Shown: in pieces, positions 51,773 to 60,625 of the stretch
Numbering within the stretch: position 1 is the first letter of the stretch
Layout of the letters: each line of letters begins with the position of its first letter
Assembly (NCBI GenBank): GCA_965227745.1
Contig: OZ245769.1
Span: 6,262,001-6,326,000 of the forward strand
Origin: GAS368 sp965227745
GTDB taxonomy: Bacteria > Verrucomicrobiota > Verrucomicrobiia > Opitutales > Opitutaceae
Direction of reading: 5' to 3'
Length of the DNA: 64,000 bases
Notes under the pieces: model-generated
What the model was told of the DNA's origin: nothing
Seen by the model: only the letters and a program-made list of their open reading frames with translations
The model's database searches: none
Made by a program: the position numbers and the translations under genes

Positions 51773-52785
51773 TCGTCAATTTGGAAAAATTCATCGCGGA
51801 GGAGCGTCCGCGTTGGCAGCGGCTCGATGCGATGTTGCAGCGCATCGCCAACGATCCGTGGGCGAAGATCCCCCTCGCCGACGCGCGCGAGCTGGAGCTG
51901 CTGTACCAACGGGCCGCCGCCGATCTCGCGCGGCTGGCGAGTTACTCGGCGGAGCCGGAAGCGCGGCGGTACCTCGAAAACTTGGTAGCCCGCGGCCATG
52001 CGGAGATTCACGGCGCGCGGGCGGAGGGCGCGCGGTTTCGTCCCCTTCGGTGGCTGACGCATACGTTTCCCCAGACCTTTCGGCGGCAAAGCCGAGCGTT
52101 TGTCCTGACGGTGGTACTCACATTAGCCGGAGCGATCTTCGGCGGTGCAGCATTGGCCCTTGATCCCGAAGCGAAGGCGGTGCTGATGCCGTTTGACCAC
52201 TTGCAGGGCAGCCCGACGGAGCGCGTGGCCCGCGAGCGGGAAGATCAGGGGCGGCACCTCGACGATCACAAGGCCAGCTTCTCCGGCCACCTCATGACGC
52301 ATAACACGCAGGTCTCGCTCACGGCGATCGCGCTGGGAATGTCGTGGGGCGTGGGCACTTTAATTCTACTCTTTTACAATGGCATCACGCTGGGGGCGGT
52401 GGTGATCGAATACATGCTCGCCGGCGAAACGACCTTTATGCTCGGGTGGTTGCTGCCCCACGGAGTGATTGAGATCCCGGCAATTCTCGTGGGTGGACAA
52501 GCCGGCTTCGTCTTGGCCGGCGCGTTGCTCGGCCGAGGTAAACGAGAGCGGCTTTCGGCCCGGCTGCGGTCCGTCATGCCGGATGTCGTCACTCTCGCGG
52601 CGGGTACAGCGCTGATGTTGGTGTGGGCGGGTATCGTGGAGGCGTTTCTTTCGCAGTACCACGAGCCGGTGCTGCCGTACTGGGTGAAAATCGCCTTCGG
52701 GGTGATCGAATTTATCGCCCTCATTTGGTACTTGGGGGGCTCGGGTCGTTCGGCCGATAAACAATCTACGGGAGGAACGAAGTGA
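51769..52785 (+). CDS. SpoIIM-family membrane protein
   Basis: 338 residues. A helical soluble region (RPRWQRLDAMLQRIANDPWA, ELELLYQRAAADLARLASYS) is followed by five or so membrane helices: SRAFVLTVVLTLAGAIFGGA, VSLTAIALGMSWGVGTLILL and AGETTFMLGWLLPHGVIEIP, the last being a SpoIIM hallmark. In this operon type, SpoIIM-like proteins occur without sporulation. The stop overlaps the RDD gene start (GTGA). Confidence 0.9.
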   Translation: MIVNLEKFIAEERPRWQRLDAMLQRIANDPWAKIPLADARELELLYQRAAADLARLASYSAEPEARRYLENLVARGHAEIHGARAEGARFRPLRWLTHTFPQTFRRQSRAFVLTVVLTLAGAIFGGAALALDPEAKAVLMPFDHLQGSPTERVAREREDQGRHLDDHKASFSGHLMTHNTQVSLTAIALGMSWGVGTLILLFYNGITLGAVVIEYMLAGETTFMLGWLLPHGVIEIPAILVGGQAGFVLAGALLGRGKRERLSARLRSVMPDVVTLAAGTALMLVWAGIVEAFLSQYHEPVLPYWVKIAFGVIEFIALIWYLGGSGRSADKQSTGGTK

Positions 52786-53549
52786 CCGCCGACCGCACCC
52801 ATTTGTTGCGGGTCCGCACTCCGGAAGGGGTCGCGTTTACGTTCAAGCTCGCTAGTCCGGTGCTGCGCGCCGGCGCGCTCGTGATCGATTGGACAGTCAT
52901 TTCCGTGACATGGTCGGTGGTGGCCTTGATCTTGAGCTTGCTCTCGCTGGTGAGCGCGGACTTCGCGGGCATGGTCATGGCCATCGGATACTTTGCGCTC
53001 TCCCAAGGGTATGGCATCGCGATGGAGTGGCTCTATGGGGGCCGCACGATCGGAAAGCGGGTAATGAAACTTCGCGTGGTGGACGCGCGGGGGCTGCGGC
53101 TGAATTTTTCCCAGATCGTGCTGCGTAATCTACTCCGCTTCATCGACGGCCTGCCGGTATTTTATTTGGTGGGCGGGATCGCGGCCCTCCTCAACCGCCG
53201 CGGCCAGCGCCTCGGTGATCTCGCGGCTGATACGCTGGTGATTTGGGAGCCCACGGAGCCGACACCCGATTTTTCGAAGCTCCAGGGCGAGAAGTACAAT
53301 TCACTGCGGGGCCACCTCCAGGCGGTCGCGCGACTCCGCCAGTTTGTCTCGCCGGCGGAGGCCAAGGCCGCGTGGTCGGCCTTGGTACGGCGCGACGAAT
53401 TGGATGAAGCCGCGCGGGTAAAACTCTTCGCGGATTTGGCTGCGCACTTCCGGGCCTTGGCCGACGCCCCACCGGAAGTCTCGGAGGGAGTGGCAGATGA
53501 GCAATTTGTGCGTAATGTCGTCGACGTTCTCTACCTGACGCGTAATTAG
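52782..53549 (+). CDS. RDD-family membrane protein with a soluble C-terminus
   Basis: 255 residues from a GTG start. The RDD core has FTFKLASPVLRAGALVIDWT, two helical hairpins and IGKRVMKLRVVDARGLRLNF. About 95 C-terminal residues are soluble and helical (LDEAARVKLFADLAAHFRAL). It closes the MoxR operon; the ECF sigma gene starts 50 bases further on. It is the second RDD protein of the operon. Confidence 0.88.
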   Translation: MTADRTHLLRVRTPEGVAFTFKLASPVLRAGALVIDWTVISVTWSVVALILSLLSLVSADFAGMVMAIGYFALSQGYGIAMEWLYGGRTIGKRVMKLRVVDARGLRLNFSQIVLRNLLRFIDGLPVFYLVGGIAALLNRRGQRLGDLAADTLVIWEPTEPTPDFSKLQGEKYNSLRGHLQAVARLRQFVSPAEAKAAWSALVRRDELDEAARVKLFADLAAHFRALADAPPEVSEGVADEQFVRNVVDVLYLTRN

Positions 53550-53599
53550 TAATTTGTTCTAAGAAATCGCGCCGCGGCGCGTCTAATCGGAGTACGCTC

Positions 53600-54142
53600 A
53601 TGTCCACTGAAAACCCGACCCCCCGGGCCACCATGCATGAAGACGCCGGTTTTCTTGAACGCACGTTCGCGGACCAACAGGTGCCGCTGCTCCGCTATGC
53701 GACCCGCCTGCTGGGTGGCGATGTCGATCGGGCGCGAGATGTCGTGCAGGACGTATTTGTTAAACTCATGGGGCAGCGCCACGAGGCGGTCGATGGCCAC
53801 GCGGTGGAGTGGCTCTTCACCGTCTGCCGCCACCGGGCCCTCGACATTTTGCGCAAAGAAGGCCGCATGAAGCGCTTCGCCGATGGCGAGGCCGAGCGCG
53901 TCACCACCGTGGAGCCCCGGCCGGGCCGCGAACTTGAAGCCGCCGAGACCCATGCCGCCCTCGTCCGCCTCATCGAACACCTCCCGCCCAACCAGCAGGA
54001 AGTCGTCCGGCTCAAATTCCAGAATGGTTTCAGCTACAAGGAAATCGCCCGCATCACCGAGCTCTCCGTGAGCAATGTCGGTTTCCTGATTCATACCGCC
54101 GTGTGCCGACTACGCACGGAGTTCGCCGCCCAGCGGCCGTAA
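53600..54142 (+). CDS. ECF sigma factor paired with the anti-sigma/vWA gene
   Basis: 180 residues. Region 2: LLRYATRLLGGDVDRARDVV, QDVFVKLMGQRH and VEWLFTVCRHRALDILRKEG. Region 4: LPPNQQEVVRLKFQNGFSYK followed by EIARITELSVSNVGFLIHTA. It directs RNA polymerase to a small regulon, kept inactive by an anti-sigma. The 13-base gap to the membrane anti-sigma/vWA gene shows co-transcription. An ATG at residue 12 is an alternative start. Its region 4 closely resembles the one fused into the protein at 56934. Confidence 0.93.
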   Translation: MSTENPTPRATMHEDAGFLERTFADQQVPLLRYATRLLGGDVDRARDVVQDVFVKLMGQRHEAVDGHAVEWLFTVCRHRALDILRKEGRMKRFADGEAERVTTVEPRPGRELEAAETHAALVRLIEHLPPNQQEVVRLKFQNGFSYKEIARITELSVSNVGFLIHTAVCRLRTEFAAQRP

Positions 54143-54155
54143 GGAGACAGTACCA

Positions 54156-56792
54156 ATGAACGATACCAAGCTCTCGCCCAACGATCCCCGGATCACGGCC
54201 TACGCCCTCGGCGAAATCGAGGCCGGAGACCGCGAGTTCGTGGAGGCGGCGCTACGCGCAGACCCCGGTCTGCGTGCCACCGTGGAGGCGATCCGCACGA
54301 CCAGTGCCCACCTCCGCAACGCCTTGGCGGAAGAAGCCGCGCAAGCCCTCCCGACCGAAAACAAAGTCGTGGAAATGTTTCCCCTGCAAATGGGACCGGC
54401 GATCCAGCAACCGGATGCCGTTCCTCCCATGGCTCAGCCGAAGACGCAGCCGACCGGGGCCGATCCGTATTCCCGCTCGCGGCGGAGCCGGCTTTTCCGC
54501 TTTCCGCAGGTCGCCTACCTCGGAGGTGGCCTCGCGGCGGCCTGTTTCGCGGTTTTGGCCATTCTAAATCCCCCGGCGTCTTCGCCGGCCCCGGTTGCAA
54601 AGTCCACCAAGGTCCTCGTCGACATGAGTGGGCTCGTGCTCGCCCCGACTAAGCCGGCGGTCGAGACCACGTCCTCCAATTCCACCACGTCCGCCGTCCC
54701 CGGCACCGATAAGGCCGGTACTGGCAGCGTCCGTCTCGCCGAGGCTGGCCAGTCCGACCGATCCGGGACGGCACCGTCCAACCGCAGTACGGACGGGACG
54801 TCGCCACGCGTCGCGGCCAATCCGACGGACAAGAAATCGGTTGCGGAGGCCGGCTCCACGTCGGCGCAGGCGCTGGCTCCCGGGAGCGAGTTGCCCACAC
54901 TCACGGTGGTATTTCCGCCTGAGTCTCCGACCGCTCGCCCCCGTGAGACGGGAGATTCCGGCGCGACCGCCGAGTCGAATGCCTCGCATGCGACCGCCAG
55001 CCCGACTCAGGTCGCCGCGCAGGTGCCGGCCTCCGGTCTCAGTGGGTCGGGCCTGCCGGCCAATGCCACGGTCAGCGGTGACAAGCTTTACATTCCGAGC
55101 TTCACGATGTCGGCTGACCGGCTGAAAAATCGCAGTGCCGCCGCGAACCAGCCCCCGGCCGAAAAAGCTCCGGCCACTGTCGCGTCGGTCAGCGGCGGAG
55201 GCGGCTCAGCCTCGACGGCAAAATCCGCCGATTCGGTCGCCGATGGTATCGTAAAATTGGATACAGTCACGGTGGCGGAGCGGGCGGATAACTCGCTTGC
55301 GGCGGCGCTGACGCCGAATCAGGCCCGCCGAGCTGCCTTTAAGGCTCCGCCGCGGACGTTTCTGCCCGAGAGCAAATTCGTTAAATCGAAGGAGCACCCG
55401 TATTCCACGTTCCTCGCCGAGCACGATACGGCGAGCTACTTTGCGATCCGGCAGGCGGTTCAGGCCAAGCATCGGCCCTCGCCGGATTCGGTCCGCATCG
55501 AGGAGTTGCTCAATTATTTCCCGTATCACTATGCCGCGCCTTCGGCCAAGAGCGACGCCCCCATCGCGGCCACGCTCGAGGTTGCCAATGCCCCGTGGGC
55601 ACCAGAGCACCGGCTCGTGCGCATCGGCCTGAAAGCGCGGGAAGTCACGACGGCAGAGCGCCCGGCCGCCAATCTGGTTTTTCTCCTCGAGACATCGCCG
55701 ACGATGAACGCCGGACGACTTCCGCTCGTGAAGGAATCCCTTCGCCTTCTGCTCGGCAAGCTGCGGCCCGATGACCGTGTGGCGATCGTGACCTATGGCG
55801 CCACGCCTGGCCTCGTGCTTCCCTCGACGCTCGTCTCGCGGGCGAGTGAAATTCTCAACTCCCTCGATCGCCTGCGCCCGGCGCGCGCGCCCAACGGTCT
55901 CACCGGCATCCGCCTGGCCTACGACGTGGCCCGCGCGAATCTCGTCAACGATGGGATCAATCGCGTCATCCTCTGTACGGGTGGCGACCTGAATGTCGGT
56001 GTCGGCAGCGACCGCGAGCTCACGCGCCTCGTCGAAGAAAAGGCCGAAGCCGGCGTGCTTCTCACCGTGCTGGGCTTCGGCATGGGTGAGCTTCGCGACC
56101 GCCGTATCGAGCGCCTGGCCGACAATGGCAACGGCATGCACGGCTACATCGATTCGCGCAAGGAGGCCGAAAAGCTCCTCGTGCAGCAGGTCAACGGCAC
56201 GCTCGTGATGATCGCGAAAGACGTGAAGATCCAAGTCGATTTCAACCCCTCGCAAGTCGCGAGCTACCGGCTGATCGGTTACGAAAATCGCGCGCAGCCC
56301 GGCGAGGAAATCGCCAACAATAAAGTCGACGCCGGCGAGATCGGCGCGGGCCATACCATCACCGCGCTCTACGAAGTCATCCCGGCCAACGTCGGCAACA
56401 AGGTCGCGAAAGGCACCAAGAGCGAGGTCGAGGACCGCCGCTATAATTTCTACAGCAGCGTCAGCGACAATGTGCCGAAGGCCGACGATCCCCGCGCCCG
56501 CGAACTCATGATGGTGCGCGTGAGCTATAAGAAGCCGGGCGGCTTTTTCCCCCGCCAACTTGATTTTCCGCTCGCCGATGCCGGTGGCACCTTCACCGAC
56601 GCCAGCTCCGATTTCAAATTCGCCGCCGCCGTCGCCGGCTTCGGCATGATCCTCCGCGAGTCTCCCTATCGCGGCACGGCCACGATGTCCGACGTGATTG
56701 ATTGGGCCCAGGCTGGCGTCGATGACGACGTGGGCGGGTACCGCAGCGACTTCATCGAGCTCGCGCGGATGACCGATAGCCCGGAGAAGTGA
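54156..56792 (+). CDS. Membrane anti-sigma-like protein with vWA (YfbK-type) domain
   Basis: 878 residues. The N-terminal 1-75 resembles an anti-sigma domain (ITAYALGEIEAGDREFVEAA, LRADPGLRATVEAIR) without zinc-binding residues. One membrane helix lies near 118-138 (VAYLGGGLAAACFAVLAIL), then a Ser/Thr/Pro/Ala-rich linker to about 350. A YfbK-type N-domain follows (FLAEHDTASYFAIRQAVQAK, IEELLNYFPYHYAAP) and a vWA domain from about 505. The MIDAS opening is FLLETSPTMNAG, with Glu where the first Asp is expected; DRVAIVTYGA and CTGGDLNVGVGSDRELTRL follow. The domain would face the periplasm. It pairs with the sigma gene 13 bases upstream. Confidence 0.9.
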   Translation: MNDTKLSPNDPRITAYALGEIEAGDREFVEAALRADPGLRATVEAIRTTSAHLRNALAEEAAQALPTENKVVEMFPLQMGPAIQQPDAVPPMAQPKTQPTGADPYSRSRRSRLFRFPQVAYLGGGLAAACFAVLAILNPPASSPAPVAKSTKVLVDMSGLVLAPTKPAVETTSSNSTTSAVPGTDKAGTGSVRLAEAGQSDRSGTAPSNRSTDGTSPRVAANPTDKKSVAEAGSTSAQALAPGSELPTLTVVFPPESPTARPRETGDSGATAESNASHATASPTQVAAQVPASGLSGSGLPANATVSGDKLYIPSFTMSADRLKNRSAAANQPPAEKAPATVASVSGGGGSASTAKSADSVADGIVKLDTVTVAERADNSLAAALTPNQARRAAFKAPPRTFLPESKFVKSKEHPYSTFLAEHDTASYFAIRQAVQAKHRPSPDSVRIEELLNYFPYHYAAPSAKSDAPIAATLEVANAPWAPEHRLVRIGLKAREVTTAERPAANLVFLLETSPTMNAGRLPLVKESLRLLLGKLRPDDRVAIVTYGATPGLVLPSTLVSRASEILNSLDRLRPARAPNGLTGIRLAYDVARANLVNDGINRVILCTGGDLNVGVGSDRELTRLVEEKAEAGVLLTVLGFGMGELRDRRIERLADNGNGMHGYIDSRKEAEKLLVQQVNGTLVMIAKDVKIQVDFNPSQVASYRLIGYENRAQPGEEIANNKVDAGEIGAGHTITALYEVIPANVGNKVAKGTKSEVEDRRYNFYSSVSDNVPKADDPRARELMMVRVSYKKPGGFFPRQLDFPLADAGGTFTDASSDFKFAAAVAGFGMILRESPYRGTATMSDVIDWAQAGVDDDVGGYRSDFIELARMTDSPEK

Positions 56793-56933
56793 GGGTGGGG
56801 GTTGAGTTAAGAGGGCAAAGGACCAATCACCGCAGTTTCGGCGGATGGGTTGCGGTTCACTGACGCGTACTGCCCGGTTGATCGCGCTCAAGATTCCGGC
56901 GGCGGAGTCGTACTAGACTATAAGCCAACTTGG

Positions 56934-59678
56934 ATGACCACGGAATCGCCCACCGCCTCGAGGACTGCGGCTCCCGCCCCGCTCGAACTCAGCGTCGGGC
57001 AGCGCGAAGCCTTGACCCGCTATGCCGCGCAGTTGCTCGAAGGTGCGTCCGTTCACGCCGCCCACGTGGTCGCGGCTGCGATCGCTTCCGTGCAGGCGCG
57101 CGAGCCGGTCACGGACAGCGAACGTCCGGGCACCGCCACCGCTGGACCGGAACAGGCAGAAATTTACTTCAGCGCCGTCCGCCGCCAGGCGTTGGCCCGC
57201 CTGCGAAGTGAAGGTGGGGCGCAGCGCAAGAGCACTGCCGAAGGCGATGATGCTCCGACCTCGCTGGCACAGCGCGTCGAGCGCCTCACCCCCAAACAGC
57301 GCGAGGCAGTGTGGCTCACGTTTGCGCAGGGTTTTGGCTACGAACGCCTCACGCGGATCACTGGGCTTTCGCTCCACCACGTTGGCTTTCTGCTGCACTC
57401 GGCCTTGACCAACCTGCGCGACTCCACGGCGGCGAGCGACGATACCCGCGTCACCGATCACGTGCTCGGCGAAATGAGTGCGGCGCAGGAAGAGACGTTT
57501 ACCGAGGCCTGTCGGGGCGATCCGGCCTTGAAAGAGGCGGTGGCCAAAGCCCGGGCACTCGTCGCCGAACTGCGCGCGACCATGGGATTCGAGGCGGCGT
57601 GGACGACTGGCACGACGTCCAAGCCGGCACCGAAGAAGATCGGATCGCGCCGTCGCGCACTCTGGGTTAGCGCCGGTGCTTTGTTGGCGCTGGGCATCGG
57701 CGCGGCATATTGGTGGCTGTGGGCACCGCAGCCGCCTCCGGGGCAAGTTAACGCAGGGACCACGGAGGAGTTTCGCTTGCGGCCTGACTCTTGGAAAATG
57801 ACGAAGCCGCTCCCGGAGCGGACGGAGGAGCGCACCACGGGAAATGCCGGTTCTTCTTCAGTACCGGGAGTTCGACCGGCTGCGCTGAGTGAACCGCGGC
57901 GGACTACATCGACGCGCTCCGATGACCCGGGCGACCAAGCACGACTGCCGCCCGTGAACTCGTCCGCCGGTGACGGTGGTGGGAGTAGTGGGTCGGTGCC
58001 GAGCGGGGCCGGGCGCGGTCCGAGTGGGAAGCCGCAGTCCGGCGATTCTGCCGCCCCGTCAATGGCGAAAGCTGCAGGCAGTTCAGGTCGTGACCACGAG
58101 ATTCCTCGCGCGGCAAGCGCGGTAAAAGACCGATCCAGCGGCGAGGTGAGTGAAGCGGCGAAAGGCGGAGCCAAAGATCGCCCTTTGCCGGGCGGTTTGA
58201 ACCGAACGTCGGTCGCTTCGACGGGGAAAGCGCTGCCACTTTCCTCTTCAGCCGCAAAGGATCCAGCGGCGTCGGCGGGGCAATCGAAGGCTTCGGAAAA
58301 AGCGGGCGGCGTGACCGCAAGCGGGACCTCTGACGCGGTGGAGAAAGCTGCCGGCGACCGCGTCGATGATGGGCTGCCGGCGACGAGTCCGCTTTCGGCG
58401 CTCAAGGCCGTGATTAAAGAAAAGCGGACACCGGATGCGGGCGCCGCAGATGTATCGGCGTTGTTGGATGAGTATTCGCCAATGGCGCGGCCGGCGGCGG
58501 CGGAGACGATACCTGAGCTGGCGGTCGGAGTTGAGGCGGCGCCTGCACCGTGGGCGGAGGATCGCCGCCTCGTGCGCGTGGTGCTCACGGCGGCCCCGGC
58601 CCGGGAAGCGCGCCCAGCGGCGGCGCACGTGGTGCTGCTCGTCGATGTTTCGGCTTCCATGGATGCGCCTAATCGCCTTCCGCTCGTCGTGGCGTCGGCG
58701 CGTCGTCTCCTGCGCGGCCTCGCTCCGGCGGACCGCGTGAGCATTGTCACCTACGCGGGCGAAGCGCGGGTGGCGTTGCCCCCGACGACGCTCGAGCACG
58801 CGAGTGAAATCCAGGCGGCCCTCACCGCGCTCAAACCGGAAGGCATGACGAATGGCGGCGCGGGCCTGCGGCGGGCCTACGCGTTGGCGCACGCGGGCTT
58901 CGTTCCCGGGGGCGTAAATCGCGTGCTGCTTTGCACCGATGGCGATTTCAACATGGGGATCACGAGTGAAGGCGAGCTGACGGCTCTGGTCGCGAGCGAA
59001 GCGAAGGCGGGCATCGAGCTGGGGGTATTTGGCTTCGGGCGCGGGCGGCAGATCGATCCGCGGCTGGAGGCCCTCGCGACGGCGGGGCAGGGCGGGAGTG
59101 GCAATGTAACTACGCGGCGCGACGCTGAGAGGCGCATGGCGGCGGAGGTTAACGGCTGGTCGCCGACCCGCGTGCGCGATCTGAGTGTGATCTTGGAGTG
59201 TGATCCGAGGCGCGTCGCGGCGTGGCGACTGATCGGGTACGAGGAAAACTTTCTGCCGCCGGAAGCGCTGGGACGGCGAGGTTTTGAGCAAAGTGAACTG
59301 CCCCCCGGCGAATCCGTCACGGTGCTGTTTGAACTGCGGTCGGCGGAAGGGACTTCCACGCGTGATGTGGCCGACGCTGCCGCCGCGGTGATTGCCTGCG
59401 TGCGCTACCGGGACGGAAACGGAACCGCCCATGTGATCCGCGCCCCACTGGGCGACTCCGTGGCACGACTGAGCGAGGCGAGCGCGGAGTTTCGTTTCAC
59501 GGCTTCCGTCGCTGATTTGGGACTCGCGCTGCGGGTGTCGCCGTTGCCGCATGCCCGGCTCGATGGCGTGGTGCGGCGAGCCGAGAGCGCCGCCGCCGAT
59601 CTCGCCGAGCGCGACTACGGCGGTTATCGCGAAGAGTTCCTTTCGCTCGCGCGTGAAGCGCGCGAGCTGGCGAAGTAG
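56934..59678 (+). CDS. Sigma / anti-sigma / membrane / vWA fusion protein
   Basis: 914 residues, apparently a paralogue of the two preceding genes joined into one. Residues 20-165 match a diverged ECF sigma factor: region 2 is degraded, but RRQALARLRSEGG remains, and region 4 is clear with LTPKQREAVWLTFAQGFGYE and RITGLSLHHVGFLLHSALTN. Residues 170-215 match the anti-sigma domain of the neighbour (TDHVLGEMSAAQEETFTEAC). A membrane helix lies at 243-263, then a Ser/Gly/Pro-rich linker to about 555. The vWA domain follows, with an intact MIDAS LLVDVSASMDAPNRLPL and LLCTDGDFNMGITSEGELTA. The frame opens at 56850, but I use the ATG at 56934. A DNA-binding sigma half in the cytoplasm would be tied to a periplasmic vWA half. 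Confidence 0.88.
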   Translation: MTTESPTASRTAAPAPLELSVGQREALTRYAAQLLEGASVHAAHVVAAAIASVQAREPVTDSERPGTATAGPEQAEIYFSAVRRQALARLRSEGGAQRKSTAEGDDAPTSLAQRVERLTPKQREAVWLTFAQGFGYERLTRITGLSLHHVGFLLHSALTNLRDSTAASDDTRVTDHVLGEMSAAQEETFTEACRGDPALKEAVAKARALVAELRATMGFEAAWTTGTTSKPAPKKIGSRRRALWVSAGALLALGIGAAYWWLWAPQPPPGQVNAGTTEEFRLRPDSWKMTKPLPERTEERTTGNAGSSSVPGVRPAALSEPRRTTSTRSDDPGDQARLPPVNSSAGDGGGSSGSVPSGAGRGPSGKPQSGDSAAPSMAKAAGSSGRDHEIPRAASAVKDRSSGEVSEAAKGGAKDRPLPGGLNRTSVASTGKALPLSSSAAKDPAASAGQSKASEKAGGVTASGTSDAVEKAAGDRVDDGLPATSPLSALKAVIKEKRTPDAGAADVSALLDEYSPMARPAAAETIPELAVGVEAAPAPWAEDRRLVRVVLTAAPAREARPAAAHVVLLVDVSASMDAPNRLPLVVASARRLLRGLAPADRVSIVTYAGEARVALPPTTLEHASEIQAALTALKPEGMTNGGAGLRRAYALAHAGFVPGGVNRVLLCTDGDFNMGITSEGELTALVASEAKAGIELGVFGFGRGRQIDPRLEALATAGQGGSGNVTTRRDAERRMAAEVNGWSPTRVRDLSVILECDPRRVAAWRLIGYEENFLPPEALGRRGFEQSELPPGESVTVLFELRSAEGTSTRDVADAAAAVIACVRYRDGNGTAHVIRAPLGDSVARLSEASAEFRFTASVADLGLALRVSPLPHARLDGVVRRAESAAADLAERDYGGYREEFLSLAREARELAK

Positions 59679-59686
59679 TCCAACGC

Positions 59687-60565
59687 TTACGCGGCGAGAC
59701 CGGCCGTGAGAGCGAGTGCACCCTTCGCGCGATTCAAGATGTAGAGGTGGTATCCCGGCGCGCCGTGGGCGAGGAGATCGCGGATTTGCGTGAGGGCCCA
59801 GTCGATGCCGATGGTCTCGACCACGTCGGTGTTTTCGGCGGCGACTTCGAGGCGCGTGGTGAGCTTGCCGGGGAGGCTGGTGCCGCACATCGCGGTGAAG
59901 CGCTGGATTTGTTTCAGCGACAGCACGGGCATGATGCCGGGCACGATCGGGACTTTGATCCCGGCGGCGCGGCAGCGATCGACGAAACGGTAATACACGT
60001 CGTTGTCGAAAAAGAGCTGGGTCGTGACGAAGTCCGCGCCAGCGTCGACCTTGCGCTTTAGGTTGACGAGATCGACCTCGAGCGAGGGGGCTTCGGGATG
60101 GCGCTCCGGGTAGCCGCCGACGCCGAGGCAGAAATCGGCGTGGCGCGCCTTGAGCAGCGCCACGAGGTCGCTGGCGTAGCGGAGGCCGTCTTTGTAGGGC
60201 GTGAACGTCGACTCGCCCTTGGGCGGGTCGCCGCGGAGGGTCATGATGTTGCGAAAGCCGCCGGCGTGGATGCGGTCGGCGACGCCATTCAGATCATCGC
60301 GCGAGTGGCCCACGCAGGTGAGGTGGGGCATGACGGTGAAACCGAAATCCCGCTTCAGAAAATCGCTGACCTGCGCGGTGCGGTCGCGCGTGGTGCCGCC
60401 CGCGCCGTAGGTGACCGAGACGAAGTCCGGATTCATGCGCTTGAGCGCGGTGGCCGTGGCCCGCAGGGCCTCGACGCCCGCCTCATCCTTCGGTGGGAAA
60501 AACTCGAGGGAGCGGAGGGGGCGCGATTGCGCGAAGAGTTCGGAGATGGGTCGGTCGGCCTGCAT
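59687..60565 (-). CDS. metF: 5,10-methylenetetrahydrofolate reductase
   Basis: 292 residues from the ATG at 60565. Family blocks: SLEFFPPKDEAGVEALRATA, FVSVTYGAGGTTRDRTAQVS, VMPHLTCVGHSRDDLNGVAD and NIMTLRGDPPKGES, which carries folate and FAD contacts. DFCLGVGGYPERHPEAPSLE, KVDAGADFVTTQLFFDNDVY and VPIVPGIMPVLSLKQIQRFT follow. It makes 5-methyl-THF for methionine synthesis. The short upstream gap has no S-adenosylmethionine riboswitch that I can see. A TTG five codons further upstream is less likely as start. Confidence 0.96.
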   Translation of the reverse strand: MQADRPISELFAQSRPLRSLEFFPPKDEAGVEALRATATALKRMNPDFVSVTYGAGGTTRDRTAQVSDFLKRDFGFTVMPHLTCVGHSRDDLNGVADRIHAGGFRNIMTLRGDPPKGESTFTPYKDGLRYASDLVALLKARHADFCLGVGGYPERHPEAPSLEVDLVNLKRKVDAGADFVTTQLFFDNDVYYRFVDRCRAAGIKVPIVPGIMPVLSLKQIQRFTAMCGTSLPGKLTTRLEVAAENTDVVETIGIDWALTQIRDLLAHGAPGYHLYILNRAKGALALTAGLAA

Positions 60566-60625
60566 GTGACGTATCAACAAATAAGTAAGTGATGATATGT
60601 GTAAAGTTCCGTTTTCAAACTAACC

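Noticed and set aside
60566..60625. S-adenosylmethionine riboswitch or operator upstream of metF
   Set aside because: The 60 bases show only a weak TATCA/TGATA symmetry and are too short for a riboswitch.
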